Positions 44,065-51,366 of a stretch of 64,000 nucleotides of DNA are shown in pieces; position 1 is the first letter of the stretch, and each line of letters starts with the position of its first letter. The notes below the pieces were generated by a model that was not told the DNA's origin, made no database searches, and worked only from the letters and a program-made list of their open reading frames with translations. The translations under genes and the position numbers were made by a program. Source of the DNA: Spirochaetia bacterium UBA5763 (GTDB lineage: Bacteria > Spirochaetota > UBA4802 > UBA5550); NCBI GenBank assembly GCA_002418835.1, contig DIEX01000018.1, positions 231,118 through 295,117 of the forward strand, written 5' to 3'.

Positions 44065-45429
44065 ATGAATTTCAGAAAGATATATCTGCTTTTACTTATA
44101 ATTATATTATCCTCTTTAAGTTGCGGGAAAGATCCGGTTTTTACGGAGATGTCAACTAACAGGCTTACGATTAGGCTTAAAGGTACTTTTGAAACAGGTG
44201 GCGTTTCAAATTTTGCATCAATGGATTCACAGGGTGTAAATGCTTCGCCCTTTCAGGATGATTCTGTGGATGAGGTTACTGCCGGTACAAATGATGTTAA
44301 ACCAACTACTTTGATGCTCGATATAGCTGAAATAAGATTAAGCGGTAAAAAGATCAGTAACTACAGACAGGTTCTCGAGATACCTATCGGAGATAATACG
44401 CATCCTTTTTTTAATGGAGAAGGGATTGAGCTTAAAACGGATGATCCCGGTGATGGTTATTATGATTCAGTTCAGTTTTATATACGGAAAATGGTTTTTG
44501 ATAATGCCAAGGTTTACCAGTCAACGGGTAGTGGCTTTGTTTATGAAAAAGATTCAACTGTAATTTTCCACGAGAATACAAGAAACGGGCTTGATGTCAA
44601 CCAATTGATGGTTAATTCATACTGGGACAGTTTGAGGCTTGAGCAGAGTGAAATAATACGGGTTTTCCCTATGGTTATACCGATTGTTGGTGGTATGACA
44701 TACAACAGGGAGAATGATGAAACAGTTCTTGAGATACGGCTTGTAATAAAGAATTTCATCAAGAAGTATGAATACGATTACTATGAAGATGGGGTATATA
44801 AGGTCTGTCATTATTATGGTCCTTCAGACTGGCTAAGGGATGTAAGGGCAGGGGAGACTGATATTGGACGAAATCTGCATGGTGTGGCGAGGAGTTATGT
44901 TGAGGGGCAAACTGGCTCGATAAGTGTTTCTCCTGGAGCAGGGAATAGATATGTAGTTGCTATTCCTAGTACGGATGATATATCGGAATATGGAATTTCT
45001 GCAACAGGTGTTAGCCTTAGAACAACGGTTGGGAATTCTGATTTACCACTACCCCCATCTTATCCTGGTGCATATATAGATGCAGTTTTAGATTATTATC
45101 TAAAATATGAGAAATACAAAAATGATTGGAATACCAAAGCAACAGGACTCACGGTTGATCTGTATGAAGCTGCTTGGGATACGTATGAAGATGAGGTTCA
45201 TGGCGATAAATCTTATGGGCTTAAAATACCTCCATATATAGGTTTTTCTTCAAGTGGAGCATCTGTGTTTTTTCCCGATATGACGCCAGGAAGTTATAAA
45301 TTTTATTATTGTGAATATAATCCCGCAACTACAACTAATTATGGAAAATTATTTTTAGTCTCTGAATTTATTATTTTAAACAGTGGGAATCCGGTTAATA
45401 TTATAGCGGGAACGAATGCAGGTTTTTGA
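44065..45429 (+). CDS. Putative lipoprotein, unknown function
   Basis: With ATG 44065 the product has 454 residues and a lipoprotein signal (hydrophobic LLLLIIILSSLS followed by Cys and GKD). Some context within residues 70-150 (LMLDIAEIRLSGKKI, DSVQFYIRKMVF) resembles bacterial surface lipoproteins that use beta-sandwich domains, but I cannot name a family. The later half (from about 44880) is rich in Tyr, Ser and Gly and uses more A/T-ending codons than its neighbours. It may be a variable surface domain. Overlaps the first, unlikely start of the aspartate kinase frame; true spacing to lysC is 25 bases. Confidence 0.7.
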   Translation: MNFRKIYLLLLIIILSSLSCGKDPVFTEMSTNRLTIRLKGTFETGGVSNFASMDSQGVNASPFQDDSVDEVTAGTNDVKPTTLMLDIAEIRLSGKKISNYRQVLEIPIGDNTHPFFNGEGIELKTDDPGDGYYDSVQFYIRKMVFDNAKVYQSTGSGFVYEKDSTVIFHENTRNGLDVNQLMVNSYWDSLRLEQSEIIRVFPMVIPIVGGMTYNRENDETVLEIRLVIKNFIKKYEYDYYEDGVYKVCHYYGPSDWLRDVRAGETDIGRNLHGVARSYVEGQTGSISVSPGAGNRYVVAIPSTDDISEYGISATGVSLRTTVGNSDLPLPPSYPGAYIDAVLDYYLKYEKYKNDWNTKATGLTVDLYEAAWDTYEDEVHGDKSYGLKIPPYIGFSSSGASVFFPDMTPGSYKFYYCEYNPATTTNYGKLFLVSEFIILNSGNPVNIIAGTNAGF

Positions 45430-45454
45430 TAATTATAGTTATACAGGAAATACA

Positions 45455-46678
45455 ATGGATAGCAGTAAAATAATCGTACAAAAATACGGGGGGACTTCGG
45501 TTAAATCTCCTGAAAGAATAAAGGCAGTTGCTGAAAGAATCAGGTCGTACAGGGAGAAGGGATTCTCTGTGGTGGTTGTTGTTTCTGCAATGGGTAAAAC
45601 TACGGATGATCTGATTGGGCTTGCAAAGCAGGTTACACAGAATCCATCAAAGCGTGAAATGGATATGCTCCTATCAACGGGTGAGCAGGTTTCATGCGCT
45701 CTCCTTGCAATGGCTCTGCATGAGATCAATATTGATGCTGTATCCTATACCGGATCGCAGATAAAGATGATGACTGACGGGAATTTTTCCAATGCAAAAA
45801 TCGCGGGGATTTCAACTGACAGGATATTCAAATCACTGAGTGACAATAAGGTTGTAATTATCGCAGGATTTCAGGGTATTGATGAGGATGATAATATAAC
45901 CACACTGGGTAGAGGGGGCTCTGACACCACTGCTGTTGCTCTTGCTGCTGTACTGAAGACACGTGACTGTGAAATATATACTGATGTTGACGGAGTCTAC
46001 ACCGCTGATCCAAGGATTGTATCTTCCACAAGAAAATTGAAAGAGATCAGCTATGACGAGATGCTTGAACTTGCACGCCTTGGAGCCGGAGTGCTCCATT
46101 CGAGATCTGTGGAATTTGCAAAGAAGTTTAATATCAGGGTCCATGTGCGATCCAGTTTTTCTTATGACGAGGGTACAATAGTTATGCCCGTGGAGGAGAT
46201 GATGGAGAAATTTATTATTAGCGGAATAACATCCAAGCAGGATGAAGCTAAAGTTACAATAAGAGAGATACCTGACAAACCGGGGATATCAGCAAGGCTG
46301 TTTAATGAACTCGGTAAAGAAAAGATATATGTAAATATGATTGTTCAGTCTACGGGACAAGACAACAGGGCCTCAATTTCTTTTACTGTAAAGAAAGAGG
46401 ACCTTAAAAAAACAATGGAGATATGCACAGAGCTAAACAAAGAGTTTGGCGGGACTTCTGTTGATTCGAAAGAAAACATTGCAATAGTTTCAGCTGTGGG
46501 TGTTGGCATGCTCTCATCCTATGGTGTTGCTGGTAAAATTTTCGGAGTTTTCTCGGATCAGAATATTAACATCGAGATGATCTCAACATCAGAAATCGGA
46601 ATTTCCTGTGTTATTGATTCGATATACGCTGAGCTTGCACTCAAGATCCTACACAAAACTTTTGTTGACGCAGAGTAA
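45455..46678 (+). CDS. lysC: Aspartate kinase
   Basis: Phosphorylates aspartate, first step to Lys, Thr, Met and diaminopimelate. ATG 45455 gives 407 residues starting MDSSKIIVQKYGGTSVKS; the frame is open 39 bases further upstream but would overlap the lipoprotein gene, and an AGGAAA precedes the chosen start. The kinase domain (KYGGTSV, GRGGSDTTAVALA, YTDVDGVYTADPR) is followed by two ACT domains (about 260-407), the site of allosteric control in this class. Monofunctional; no homoserine dehydrogenase is fused. It is followed two bases later by ddl, so both feed cell-wall precursor synthesis. Confidence 0.95.
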   Translation: MDSSKIIVQKYGGTSVKSPERIKAVAERIRSYREKGFSVVVVVSAMGKTTDDLIGLAKQVTQNPSKREMDMLLSTGEQVSCALLAMALHEINIDAVSYTGSQIKMMTDGNFSNAKIAGISTDRIFKSLSDNKVVIIAGFQGIDEDDNITTLGRGGSDTTAVALAAVLKTRDCEIYTDVDGVYTADPRIVSSTRKLKEISYDEMLELARLGAGVLHSRSVEFAKKFNIRVHVRSSFSYDEGTIVMPVEEMMEKFIISGITSKQDEAKVTIREIPDKPGISARLFNELGKEKIYVNMIVQSTGQDNRASISFTVKKEDLKKTMEICTELNKEFGGTSVDSKENIAIVSAVGVGMLSSYGVAGKIFGVFSDQNINIEMISTSEIGISCVIDSIYAELALKILHKTFVDAE

Positions 46679-46680
46679 TA

Positions 46681-47781
46681 ATGATTACTGTGGGAATTCT
46701 TTTCGGCGGACGTTCAGGGGAGCATGAGGTTTCCCGCTGTTCAGCTGCATCTGTTTTTACTCATCTTGACAGAGACAGGTATAATGTAATTGTAATCGGT
46801 ATTGATTATGACGGCAGATGGTATCTTCAGGATAAACCTGAAGTTGTCAGCGATGACAGTTTCGGCCCGGTGCTCAGGCTTGAAAAAAAGAATGAGTGCT
46901 TTGTAAATCATTATGAGAGAGATGGCAGAATCTATTTTCACAATGCCGATACCGGAAAAGAGGTTTCTGCGGATATGATCTTCCCCGTTGTTCATGGTAC
47001 ATTCTGCGAAGACGGAACTTTACAGGGGCTCCTTGACCTTTCGCTTGTTCCTTATGTGGGGGCGGGTGTTGCCGGTTCAGCTATAGGGATGGATAAAGAT
47101 ATTGCAAAGAGGCTTCTTCGTGATGCGGGCATACCTGTTGTGCCATGGATTAAAGTTACAAAGCTCCACTGGCTCAATAAAAGAGATTTTATAATTTCTT
47201 CTATATGTGATAATATAGGTTTTCCATGTTTTGTGAAGCCTTCAAATGCCGGTTCTTCTGTTGGCATTACCAAAGTGAAAAGTATACCGGAAATCGAAAG
47301 TGCAGTAAATGAAGCTTTTCTCTGGGATAATAAAATACTTGTGGAGAGAGGGATTAACGCCCGTGAGATTGAAATTGCAATACTCGGGAATGAGGTGCCT
47401 GAAGCGTCAATTCCGGGGGAGATTCGTCCGAATCATGAATTTTATTCTTATGAGGCTAAATACATCGATGCGGATGGAGCTCAACTGATTATTCCGGCTG
47501 AACTGGACACGGAAACTGTTAAAAAAATACAGAATACAGCTGTTGAAGCTTATTCAGTGCTGGAATGTGCCGGGATGGCAAGGATCGATTTCTTTCTTGA
47601 TAAAGAGACCGGAAAAATTTTTCTTAATGAAATAAACACAATACCCGGGTTTACAAGCATCAGCATGTATCCCAAATTGTGGGAACACACAGGGATAGTT
47701 TATAAAGAGCTTCTTGACAGGCTTATTGATCTTGCGGTTGAAAGGGCTGAATCAAAAAGAAGCCTGAAACATGATTTTTAA
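46681..47781 (+). CDS. ddl: D-alanine--D-alanine ligase
   Basis: ATP-dependent formation of D-Ala-D-Ala for peptidoglycan. The 366 residues show the N-terminal FGGRSGEHEVSRCSA, the ATP-grasp block PCFVKPSNAGSSVGITKV, and the C-terminal FLNEINTIPGFT. The omega-loop Tyr typical of D-Ala-D-Ala (and not D-Ala-D-lactate) enzymes is present in FYSYEAKY. Two bases after lysC. Confidence 0.95.
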   Translation: MITVGILFGGRSGEHEVSRCSAASVFTHLDRDRYNVIVIGIDYDGRWYLQDKPEVVSDDSFGPVLRLEKKNECFVNHYERDGRIYFHNADTGKEVSADMIFPVVHGTFCEDGTLQGLLDLSLVPYVGAGVAGSAIGMDKDIAKRLLRDAGIPVVPWIKVTKLHWLNKRDFIISSICDNIGFPCFVKPSNAGSSVGITKVKSIPEIESAVNEAFLWDNKILVERGINAREIEIAILGNEVPEASIPGEIRPNHEFYSYEAKYIDADGAQLIIPAELDTETVKKIQNTAVEAYSVLECAGMARIDFFLDKETGKIFLNEINTIPGFTSISMYPKLWEHTGIVYKELLDRLIDLAVERAESKRSLKHDF

Positions 47782-47839
47782 GATAATTATTTAAAGCCTG
47801 TTAACTGTCTCTTACTATACCCCTGTATGAGTATTTCAC

Positions 47840-47868
47840 TTGACACAGGGTGTGTTATACTTTTAAAT
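47840..47868 (+). promoter_or_regulatory. Promoter of pssA
   Basis: TTGACA (47840-47845), 17 bases, TTAAAT (47863-47868), then the ribosome-binding sequence AAGGA before ATG 47899. A good match for a housekeeping promoter in an otherwise empty 117-base gap. Confidence 0.65.
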
Positions 47869-47898
47869 TTTTTTAACGCTGGAAATAAAGGACAAATC

Positions 47899-48651
47899 AT
47901 GGGTAGAAAAAAATCAATTATTCCGAATATTTTTACCATGGGTAACATGGTAATGGGATTCCTTTCAATTCTTTTCTCAGCAAGCTATGATCCATCAATT
48001 AATAACTATCAGGTACTTACTGTTGCCGGTGTATTGATATTTATCGGCAGCATCTTTGATGCCTCTGACGGGGCCATTGCCCGGGCGCTTGATGTTGAAA
48101 GTGAAATCGGAATGCAGCTGGATTCACTTGCAGATGCTGTTGCGTACGGTATTGCTCCCGGTGTTCTTGCTTATCAGGCATTTTTTTATCAGATGCCGGA
48201 AATCTGCGGATTAATTAATATCGGGATGCTCATTGCAGCAATATTTCCGATTTGCGCTGTTTACAGGCTTGCACGTTTTAACTGCACAGAGAGTATGCCG
48301 GGTTTTATAGGCCTCCCTTCACCTCCTGCTGGCATAGTGGCAGGTATAGTCCCCTCTCTTATGCATACAACGCTTCCTTTTTTCGGTGAGGTAAGTTTTG
48401 AAATATCAATGTATTGGTATCTGCCGTTTTTTATTTTCATTGCATTTCTGATGGTATCAGCCGTTGACTTTACAAAGCTTTTTTCTGATATATGGAAGAA
48501 GGGTATGACAGCAAGAATTATTACAGTTGCAGTCATAATTCTGCTTCTGATTTTCTTTAAGACCTGGGCAATTTTTGTTGTAACACTTCTTTATGTTGTT
48601 GCGGGCGTTATTAAGTGGTTATTAAAAAAACTCAAGGGTGAAGCAGCTTAA
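47899..48651 (+). CDS. pssA: CDP-diacylglycerol--serine O-phosphatidyltransferase
   Basis: Makes phosphatidylserine, the precursor of phosphatidylethanolamine, in the inner membrane. ATG 47899 (250 residues, MGRKKSIIPNIFTMGN) is six bases after AAGGA; an upstream ATG at 47827 would overlap the promoter. The CDP-alcohol phosphatidyltransferase signature is complete: Asp54, Asp57, Gly58, Ala61, Arg62, Gly71, Asp75, Asp79. Several membrane spans follow. Three bases before moaC. Confidence 0.94.
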   Translation: MGRKKSIIPNIFTMGNMVMGFLSILFSASYDPSINNYQVLTVAGVLIFIGSIFDASDGAIARALDVESEIGMQLDSLADAVAYGIAPGVLAYQAFFYQMPEICGLINIGMLIAAIFPICAVYRLARFNCTESMPGFIGLPSPPAGIVAGIVPSLMHTTLPFFGEVSFEISMYWYLPFFIFIAFLMVSAVDFTKLFSDIWKKGMTARIITVAVIILLLIFFKTWAIFVVTLLYVVAGVIKWLLKKLKGEAA

Positions 48652-48654
48652 GAT

Positions 48655-49128
48655 ATGAGTGATTTTTCACATTATAACAATGATACAAAGGCAGTAATGG
48701 TCAATGTTTCAGGGAAGGCCATTACTGAGAGAACAGCAAAAGCTCACTGTTTTGTCAGGATGAATCAGGAGACCATAAATGCTATACAAAATGAGCTTCT
48801 TCCAAAAGGGGACCCTTTTGAAGTGGCAAGAATAGCAGGTATAATGGCTGCTAAAAGAACCTCTGATCTGATTCCAATGTGTCATCCTCTTCAGATACAT
48901 TATGCTGATGTTCAGGTTAAGCTGGATATTGAAAAATCAGGTGTCACAATTTTCTCGGAGATCAGGCTCGAAGGAAAAACCGGGGCTGAAATGGAGGCTC
49001 TTACCTCCGCTGCTGTTGCGGCGTTGACTGTTTATGATATGTGCAAAGCAGTAGATAAGGGGATGATTATAGAAGAGTGCAGGCTTCTTGAGAAAAGAGG
49101 TGGAAAGTCGGATTATATTAATCTCTGA
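48655..49128 (+). CDS. moaC: Cyclic pyranopterin monophosphate synthase
   Basis: Second step of molybdenum-cofactor synthesis. The 157 residues carry PMCHPLQIHYADV, the TGAEMEALT block and VYDMCKAVDKGM with the catalytic Lys. It stands alone here; moaA or other cofactor genes are not in the window. It is three bases after pssA, which has no known functional link, so the two may simply share a promoter. Confidence 0.94.
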   Translation: MSDFSHYNNDTKAVMVNVSGKAITERTAKAHCFVRMNQETINAIQNELLPKGDPFEVARIAGIMAAKRTSDLIPMCHPLQIHYADVQVKLDIEKSGVTIFSEIRLEGKTGAEMEALTSAAVAALTVYDMCKAVDKGMIIEECRLLEKRGGKSDYINL

Positions 49129-49213
49129 TACAAATATTTCTTTAATTCATTATATTTCTTCAGGATTTTCCCCATATTTTTTTGTTATTATTGCAAAAAT
49201 CTTAAAATTTCAC

Positions 49214-49241
49214 TTGAAAATAATATGGTAATTTATACATT
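49214..49241 (+). promoter_or_regulatory. Promoter of groES-groEL
   Basis: TTGAAA (49214-49219), 16 bases, TACATT (49236-49241). Initiation would fall at the left edge of the CIRCE element, the usual geometry for HrcA repression. Confidence 0.6.
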
Positions 49242-49246
49242 TGAGT

Positions 49247-49276
49247 TGTTAGCACTCGTTAGATTGAGTGCTAACA
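49247..49276. promoter_or_regulatory. CIRCE operator (HrcA binding site), 8-base spacer
   Basis: An 11-base perfect inverted repeat TGTTAGCACTC (49247-49257) and GAGTGCTAACA (49266-49276) around GTTAGATT. The core TTAGCACTC/GAGTGCTAA is exact, but the classical CIRCE spacer is nine bases. It lies between the promoter and groES, so HrcA repression with heat induction is the expected control. Confidence 0.92.
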
Positions 49277-49330
49277 AATATTAAAAAGTATAACAGTAAA
49301 CCTATTAATAAATTATTAAAGGAGGCTAAT

Positions 49331-49615
49331 GTGGCTATTAAACCTATTGGAGACAGAATTCTTGTCGAATTACTTGAAGAGGACGTTGCAAAAGTAGGAT
49401 CTCTTTATGTGCCTGATACAGCGAAGGAAAAACCTCAGCGGGGTAAAGTTGTCGCTGCAGGGGACGGGCGACTTGATGGTAAAGATCTCGTTCCAATGAG
49501 AGTAAAAGTCGGCGATAAAGTGCTGTTCGGCAAATATGCAGGATCTGAGCTGAAATACGAAGACAAAGAATATCTTATTCTCAGCGAGCATGATGTTCTT
49601 GCTGTAATCGACTAA
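49331..49615 (+). CDS. groES: Co-chaperonin GroES
   Basis: Lid of the GroEL folding chamber. It starts at GTG 49331, five bases after GGAGG, giving 94 residues (MAIKPIGDRILVELLEE). The longer frame from ATG 49268 begins in the CIRCE site and is rejected. The mobile loop and the C-terminal block GKYAGSELKYEDKEYLIL are normal. 35 bases before groEL. Confidence 0.97.
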   Translation: MAIKPIGDRILVELLEEDVAKVGSLYVPDTAKEKPQRGKVVAAGDGRLDGKDLVPMRVKVGDKVLFGKYAGSELKYEDKEYLILSEHDVLAVID

Positions 49616-49650
49616 GAGTTTCAATTTTATTTTATCAAAAGGGGATAACA

Positions 49651-51288
49651 ATGGCTAAAATATTGAAGTACAATGATGAAGCAAGAAGAGCAGTGCTTGA
49701 GGGCGTTGTTAAGCTTGCGGATGCAGTTCAGGTGACACTGGGACCCAGGGGTCGTAATGTTGCAATTGATAAAAAATTCGGAGCTCCCACTGTAACAAAA
49801 GATGGTGTTACTGTAGCAAGAGAGATCGAACTTGAAGATTCTTTTGAAAACATGGGCGCACAGATGGTAAAAGAAGTTGCCATCAAAACAAATGATGTTG
49901 CCGGTGACGGTACTACTACTGCTACAATTCTTGCCGCTGCAATTTACAAGGAAAGCTTGAAAAATGTTACAGCTGGCGCTAACCCCATGGATCTTAAAAG
50001 GGGTATAGACAAGGCAGTTGAAGCTGCAGTTAATTATGTTGCATCTATTTCAAGAGAAATTAAAGATAAGAAAGAAATTGCTCAGGTTGCTGCAATCTCC
50101 GCTAATAACGATATGGAGATCGGTAACCTCATAGCTGACGCCATGGATAAAGTCGGCAAAGACGGCGTTATCACTGTTGAAGAAGCAAAATCTATCGAAA
50201 CTACACTTGATGTTGTTGAGGGTATGCAGTTTGACAGAGGATACATTTCTCCATACATGGCGAATGATCCTGAATCAATGCAGGCAGTTCTTGAAGACGC
50301 TTTTATCCTCATCCATGATAAAAAGATTTCTACAATGAAAGATCTTCTCCCTGTTCTGGAAAAAGTTGCTCAGGCAGGAAGGCCGCTTCTGATAATTTCT
50401 GAAGAAGTTGAAGGGGAAGCTCTTGCTACTATAGTTGTTAACACTCTCAGAAAGACAATCAGCTGCGTTGCTGTTAAAGCTCCGGGCTTTGGCGACAGAC
50501 GTAAAGCTATGCTCGAGGATATTGCTATTCTTACAAAAGGGCAGGTTGTTTCTGAAGATCTCGGTATGAGACTTGAAAATACAACAATTGATATGCTTGG
50601 TAGAGCAAAGAAGATTATTGTTGATAAAGAAAACACAACAATTATCGAAGGTGCAGGCGCACAGAGTGAAGTTCAGGGAAGAATCGTACAAATTCAGAAG
50701 CAGATTGAAGAGTCTACATCTGAATACGATATTGAAAAACTTCAGGAAAGAAAAGCTAAACTTGCAGGCGGAGTTGCTGTAATCAATGTGGGCGCTGCTA
50801 CAGAAGTTGAACTTAAAGAAAAGAAAGCAAGGGTAGAGGATGCTCTCTCTGCAACAAGATCAGCTGTTGAAGAGGGTATAGTACCGGGCGGCGGTCTTAC
50901 TCTGATCCACGCACAGAAAGCTGTTAAAGAAGCAGCTGCAAAACTTTCAGGCGACGAAAAGATTGGTGCTCAGATTATTTCAAAAGCTATCGAAGCTCCA
51001 ATGAAGCAGATTGCTTCCAACGCCGGTCTTGAAGGATCAGTTGTTGTTGAAAAAGCTAAAGATGAAAAACCGGGAATCGGTTTCAACGCATATACACTTA
51101 CATGGGTTGATATGATTGAAGCAGGAGTAATTGACCCTGCCAAGGTAGTTCGTTCTGCACTTCAGAATGCAGCATCAGTAGCTGGTATGCTCTGTACCAC
51201 AGAGGTTCTTATTACTGATAAAGAAGAAGAAAAAATGCCGGCTATGCCAGGCGGCGGCGGAATGGGCGGAATGCCGGGAATGTATTAA
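49651..51288 (+). CDS. groEL: Chaperonin GroEL
   Basis: ATP-dependent folding chamber. The 545 residues include DGTTTATILA in the nucleotide site, the apical domain, and the C-terminal Gly-Met tail (GGGGMGGMPGMY). An AAGGGG lies before the ATG. Co-transcribed with groES and ended by a strong terminator at 51303-51345. This is the only groEL in the window. Confidence 0.98.
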   Translation: MAKILKYNDEARRAVLEGVVKLADAVQVTLGPRGRNVAIDKKFGAPTVTKDGVTVAREIELEDSFENMGAQMVKEVAIKTNDVAGDGTTTATILAAAIYKESLKNVTAGANPMDLKRGIDKAVEAAVNYVASISREIKDKKEIAQVAAISANNDMEIGNLIADAMDKVGKDGVITVEEAKSIETTLDVVEGMQFDRGYISPYMANDPESMQAVLEDAFILIHDKKISTMKDLLPVLEKVAQAGRPLLIISEEVEGEALATIVVNTLRKTISCVAVKAPGFGDRRKAMLEDIAILTKGQVVSEDLGMRLENTTIDMLGRAKKIIVDKENTTIIEGAGAQSEVQGRIVQIQKQIEESTSEYDIEKLQERKAKLAGGVAVINVGAATEVELKEKKARVEDALSATRSAVEEGIVPGGGLTLIHAQKAVKEAAAKLSGDEKIGAQIISKAIEAPMKQIASNAGLEGSVVVEKAKDEKPGIGFNAYTLTWVDMIEAGVIDPAKVVRSALQNAASVAGMLCTTEVLITDKEEEKMPAMPGGGGMGGMPGMY

Positions 51289-51302
51289 TATACTTTTCAC
51301 AG

Positions 51303-51345
51303 CAAATAGAAAAGGCTGTCCCGAAAGGGCAGCCTTTTCTATTTG
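51303..51345. terminator. Bidirectional terminator after groEL
   Basis: Sixteen perfect pairs (CAAATAGAAAAGGCTG, 51303-51318, with CAGCCTTTTCTATTTG, 51330-51345), a single bulged T, then CCC/GGG around a GAAA tetraloop. T-rich tracts at both ends allow termination of groEL and of the converging gene at 51367. Confidence 0.93.
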
Positions 51346-51366
51346 TTTTATAATTATGCTGATTTA

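Noticed and set aside
50275..50691. Long antisense open frames over groEL and the rpo and ribosomal genes
   Set aside because: They lie wholly inside strongly conserved genes, lack ribosome-binding sequences, and show no family motifs; they are shadows of the real frames.
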